Shown: one piece after another, positions 61,948-64,000 of the stretch
How positions within the stretch are numbered: position 1 is the first letter of the stretch
Layout of the letters: every line of letters starts with the position of its first letter
Origin: Poriferisodalis sp964484385
GTDB lineage: Bacteria > Actinomycetota > Acidimicrobiia > Acidimicrobiales > Poriferisodalaceae
Assembly: GCA_964484385.1 (NCBI GenBank)
Contig: CAZAFV010000002.1
Span: forward strand, 38,480-102,479
Length of the DNA stretch: 64,000 nucleotides
Reading direction: 5' to 3'
Program-made: the position numbers and the translations under genes
The notes under the pieces: model-generated
Databases searched by the model: none
Told to the model about the DNA's origin: nothing
Seen by the model: only the letters and a program-made list of their open reading frames with translations

Positions 61948-62075
61948 TCAACCGGCCCCGCTCGCCCGCCCCACCTTGCAGCCCTACAGCGGTCGCGGCG
62001 AATCGACGCCCTCTGCCGCCGCACCCAGTCGCAGGCCACGATCGGGCTCGCCGGGCCGCCGTGTCGGCCGGCGGT

Positions 62076-63161
62076 TCAGCCCCTGGTGGCAGCGCGTTGG
62101 ACGATGGCGCGCTCGTACATGTCTGCGTAGATGTCCGCCAGGCGGGCCATCGAGAACTGCTCGGCCCGCTGGCGGCCCGCTGCGACCAGGTCGGCCGCCC
62201 GGTCGGGACGCCTGAGCACACCGATGAGTGCCTTCGCCAGCGCCTTCGGGTCGCCGGGGGGAACGAGCACCGCCTCGTCGCCGACGCTGACCACATTGCG
62301 ATAACCCGGCAGATCGCTCGCCACGACCGGGGTGCGCGCCGCCATCGCTTCCAGCAGCACCACGCCGAAGCTCTCGCCATGCAGCGACGGCACGCACAGC
62401 ACGTCGGCGCCTTTGATGCGCGCCAGCTTCTCGGCCTCGCTCACCCGTCCCAGCCACTCGATGCGGGTGTCGCGCTGGTGCCGGCGCTGCAGCTCCTCGG
62501 TCTGCGGGCCGCGCGACATCACCCACAGCCTGACGCCCTCAGGCAGACGCGACATGGCGTCGAGCAGCACGGTGAGGCCCTTGCGCGGCTCGTGGCGGCC
62601 GATGTAGGCGATGGTGGGCGCTTCGTTGCGCTTGGGAACCGCATCGTCGAAGTGGTCGAGCTCGACGCCGTTGAAGACGAGTTCGTAGCTGCCGCCGACG
62701 CCGTTGCGGGCCATCTCGGCGGCATCAGCCGAGACTGCGGCCCGAACGTCGATCCGAGACGCCAGCCATCGCGTGCCCGGCACCAGATACGCCATGCTGC
62801 CGCCTGCCGCGTGCCAGGTTCCCACGATGGGCGTCGAGTTCAGGAAGAGCGCCGTCTGCGTAGGCCCCGGACACAGCGGCTCGTGCAGGTGCACGACGTC
62901 GAACTCCTCGTCGCGCAGTGCCCGAACGGTGCGCAGCGTGCAGGCGAAGTCGGGTGCGATCGGGGCGACCGAACCGTTCGCGAACGTGGGAATGCTGGCG
63001 CCCAACGGTGTGACGCCGGTCTGGGGCGGTGCGCCGTCGCAGGGCGCCAGCACCCTGGTCTCATGGCCGTTCGCGGCCAGCGCACGGGCCAGGCCCAGCA
63101 CCTGTACCTGTACACCGCCGGCGCTGGTCAGGCTGTACGGCGAGATGATCCCGATTCTCAC
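62076..63161 (-). CDS. pimA: Phosphatidylinositol alpha-mannosyltransferase (PimA-like GT4)
   Basis: GDP-mannose-dependent transferase adding the first mannose to phosphatidylinositol on the inner membrane leaflet. 361 residues, GT-B fold. N-terminal MRIGIISPYSLTSAGGVQVQVLGLARAL in parts matches PimA; acceptor-domain HLHEPLCP; C-terminal GT4 motif SLHGESFGVVLLEAMAARTPVV (E-x7-E). GAGGA lies 8 nt before the GTG start. It is next to the patA-like acyltransferase gene, as in mycobacteria, implying PIM-type glycolipids. Confidence 0.9.
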   Translation of the reverse strand: MRIGIISPYSLTSAGGVQVQVLGLARALAANGHETRVLAPCDGAPPQTGVTPLGASIPTFANGSVAPIAPDFACTLRTVRALRDEEFDVVHLHEPLCPGPTQTALFLNSTPIVGTWHAAGGSMAYLVPGTRWLASRIDVRAAVSADAAEMARNGVGGSYELVFNGVELDHFDDAVPKRNEAPTIAYIGRHEPRKGLTVLLDAMSRLPEGVRLWVMSRGPQTEELQRRHQRDTRIEWLGRVSEAEKLARIKGADVLCVPSLHGESFGVVLLEAMAARTPVVASDLPGYRNVVSVGDEAVLVPPGDPKALAKALIGVLRRPDRAADLVAAGRQRAEQFSMARLADIYADMYERAIVQRAATRG

Positions 63162-63313
63162 TCAGCCGTTCCTCACTGTCGAAGGGGCGGTTGCATCAGA
63201 TGGGCGCATCAGATCGGGCGAACCTCGCCGGCGATCTACGCGGGAATACTCACTGTCGGACGCGACGCTAGGCGCGGCGCAGACGGCGCAACAAGCCCCA
63301 TCGCGGCTCGCTG

Positions 63314-64000
63314 CTATGGCGCCTCGGCCGCGTCGCTGGCGTCGGCGGCTCGATCCGATGGCCAGTTCGGGCCGAAGAGATGCCACTGGTGCGGTTCTGC
63401 AGCGATCAGCGTGACCAGGTCGTCGGCGAGCCTCTGGGTGACGGCAGTCACGTCGTCGCGCAGGCGGCCGTGCCGCGTGACATCGATGGGCGGCCGGACC
63501 GTGCCCAGGTGTCTGCCCCTGGGGCGGAAATACACGGCGGTCGGCAGCAGAGCCGCGCCGGACCGCAACGCCAGCATCGCCGGACCTGCCGGCAACGTGG
63601 TTCGCTCGTCTCCGAAGGTCACCTCGATGCCGTCGCTGGTGAGGTCACGGTCGCACAGCAGGCAGACGATCTCGTTCCGACGCAGTGCGCCGAGCACCTC
63701 GCGCCCGGCGTTCGGCCCCAGCGGCACGACTCGCATGCCCAGTCGTTCACGGAATTCGGCGAACCACTCGAACAGCTCCGGCGGATCGAGTGGCTCCACC
63801 ACCACGGTGATCGGCAGTCGATTGACCGTCGCCATCCAGAACCCGGCCCACTCCCAACCGCCCAGGTGCGGGAGCGCCAAGATGACGCCGTTGCCGCGTT
63901 CGAGGGCCTCCTCCACATGGCGATAGGCCGGCACGTCGATGCCCCGGTCCAGGGTGAGCTCGCTCAGCGCAGGCAGGCGAAACGATTCCAGCCAGTAGCG
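63314..64000 (-). CDS. Phosphatidylinositol mannoside acyltransferase-like (PatA/HtrB family), 5' end outside window
   Basis: Lysophospholipid-type acyltransferase of the LpxL/HtrB/PatA family. The frame is open from the window edge, so the N-terminus is missing; 228 residues are visible. The family segment RYWLESFRLP lies at the edge, followed by the catalytic-type motif LPHLGGWEWAG (Hx4E-like: His and Glu visible), then VVPLGPNAGREVLGALRRNEIVCLLCDRD and FFGP-like WHLFGPNW near the end. Next to pimA, its likely role is acylating the mannose of PIM. Confidence 0.86.
   Translation of the reverse strand, partial: RYWLESFRLPALSELTLDRGIDVPAYRHVEEALERGNGVILALPHLGGWEWAGFWMATVNRLPITVVVEPLDPPELFEWFAEFRERLGMRVVPLGPNAGREVLGALRRNEIVCLLCDRDLTSDGIEVTFGDERTTLPAGPAMLALRSGAALLPTAVYFRPRGRHLGTVRPPIDVTRHGRLRDDVTAVTQRLADDLVTLIAAEPHQWHLFGPNWPSDRAADASDAAEAP

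Noticed and set aside
61948..62075. RNA gene or small ORF between pimA and the M48-like gene
   Set aside because: The 128-nt gap shows GC-rich inverted repeats but no cloverleaf, start/ribosome site or conserved pattern.

Overview
This is a GC-rich, gene-dense window from an actinobacterium, most likely a deep lineage such as Acidimicrobiia. The evidence is an actinobacterial integration host factor (mIHF), a PimA/PatA mannoside pair, a class 1B PyrD, and a core gene order close to that of Streptomyces and Mycobacterium: fmt, priA, metK, coaBC, rpoZ, gmk, mihF, pyr operon, nusB, efp, aroQ, aroB, prepilin peptidase, aroE, mltG, ruvX, alaS, aspS, hisS, rel, secF, secD, yajC, tgt, queA, ruvBAC, yebC, pdxT, pdxS, pimA, patA. 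Nearly all core genes lie on the minus strand, often joined by 4-base ATGA or GTGA stop/start overlaps. A 100-N scaffold gap with identical 55-base flanks suggests a short-read draft or metagenome assembly.

Layout. 1-4055: accessory metabolic genes (crotonase end, metallo-beta-lactamase fold hydrolase, amidohydrolase), a 5'-truncated cell-wall-binding-repeat remnant, a small coiled-coil membrane protein and a phosphoesterase. 4137-11597: housekeeping block fmt-def-priA-metK-coaBC-rpoZ-gmk-mihF. 11662-21085: pyrimidine operon pyrR-pyrB-pyrC-carA-carB-pyrD-pyrF, with a PyrR-binding RNA element beside the pyrR ribosome binding site. 21201-33481: a ~12-kb accessory island (VapBC pair, a Tad-type pilus/secretion locus with two large novel exported proteins, an MFS exporter) that separates pyrR from nusB. 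33536-46412: nusB, efp, the aro genes, the Tad-relevant prepilin peptidase, mltG, ruvX and three tRNA synthetases. 46617-47926: an RCC1-repeat surface protein broken by the gap. 47946-64000: rel, Sec accessory genes, queuosine genes, the RuvABC resolvasome, PLP synthase and the start of the phosphatidylinositol mannoside pathway.

Main points of interest. (1) The operon dihydroorotase has lost every metal-ligand motif and is probably a structural partner of the aspartate transcarbamoylase. (2) The Tad locus has no secretin, as expected of a monoderm, and encodes a 726-residue Cys/Tyr/Thr-rich exported protein and a 650-residue exported protein that match no family I recognise. (3) A consensus PyrR-binding loop sits 6 nt from the pyrR Shine-Dalgarno sequence, implying translational control. 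(4) About eleven genes have a TAnnnT -10 hexamer only 6-10 nt before the start codon and no Shine-Dalgarno sequence, which implies widespread leaderless transcripts. (5) An M48-like protease homologue has lost its HExxH motif. (6) Short in-frame tandem repeats have expanded inside gmk and tgt.

No rRNA, tRNA, CRISPR array or insertion sequence was recognised. No stretch longer than 300 bases lacks a gene.
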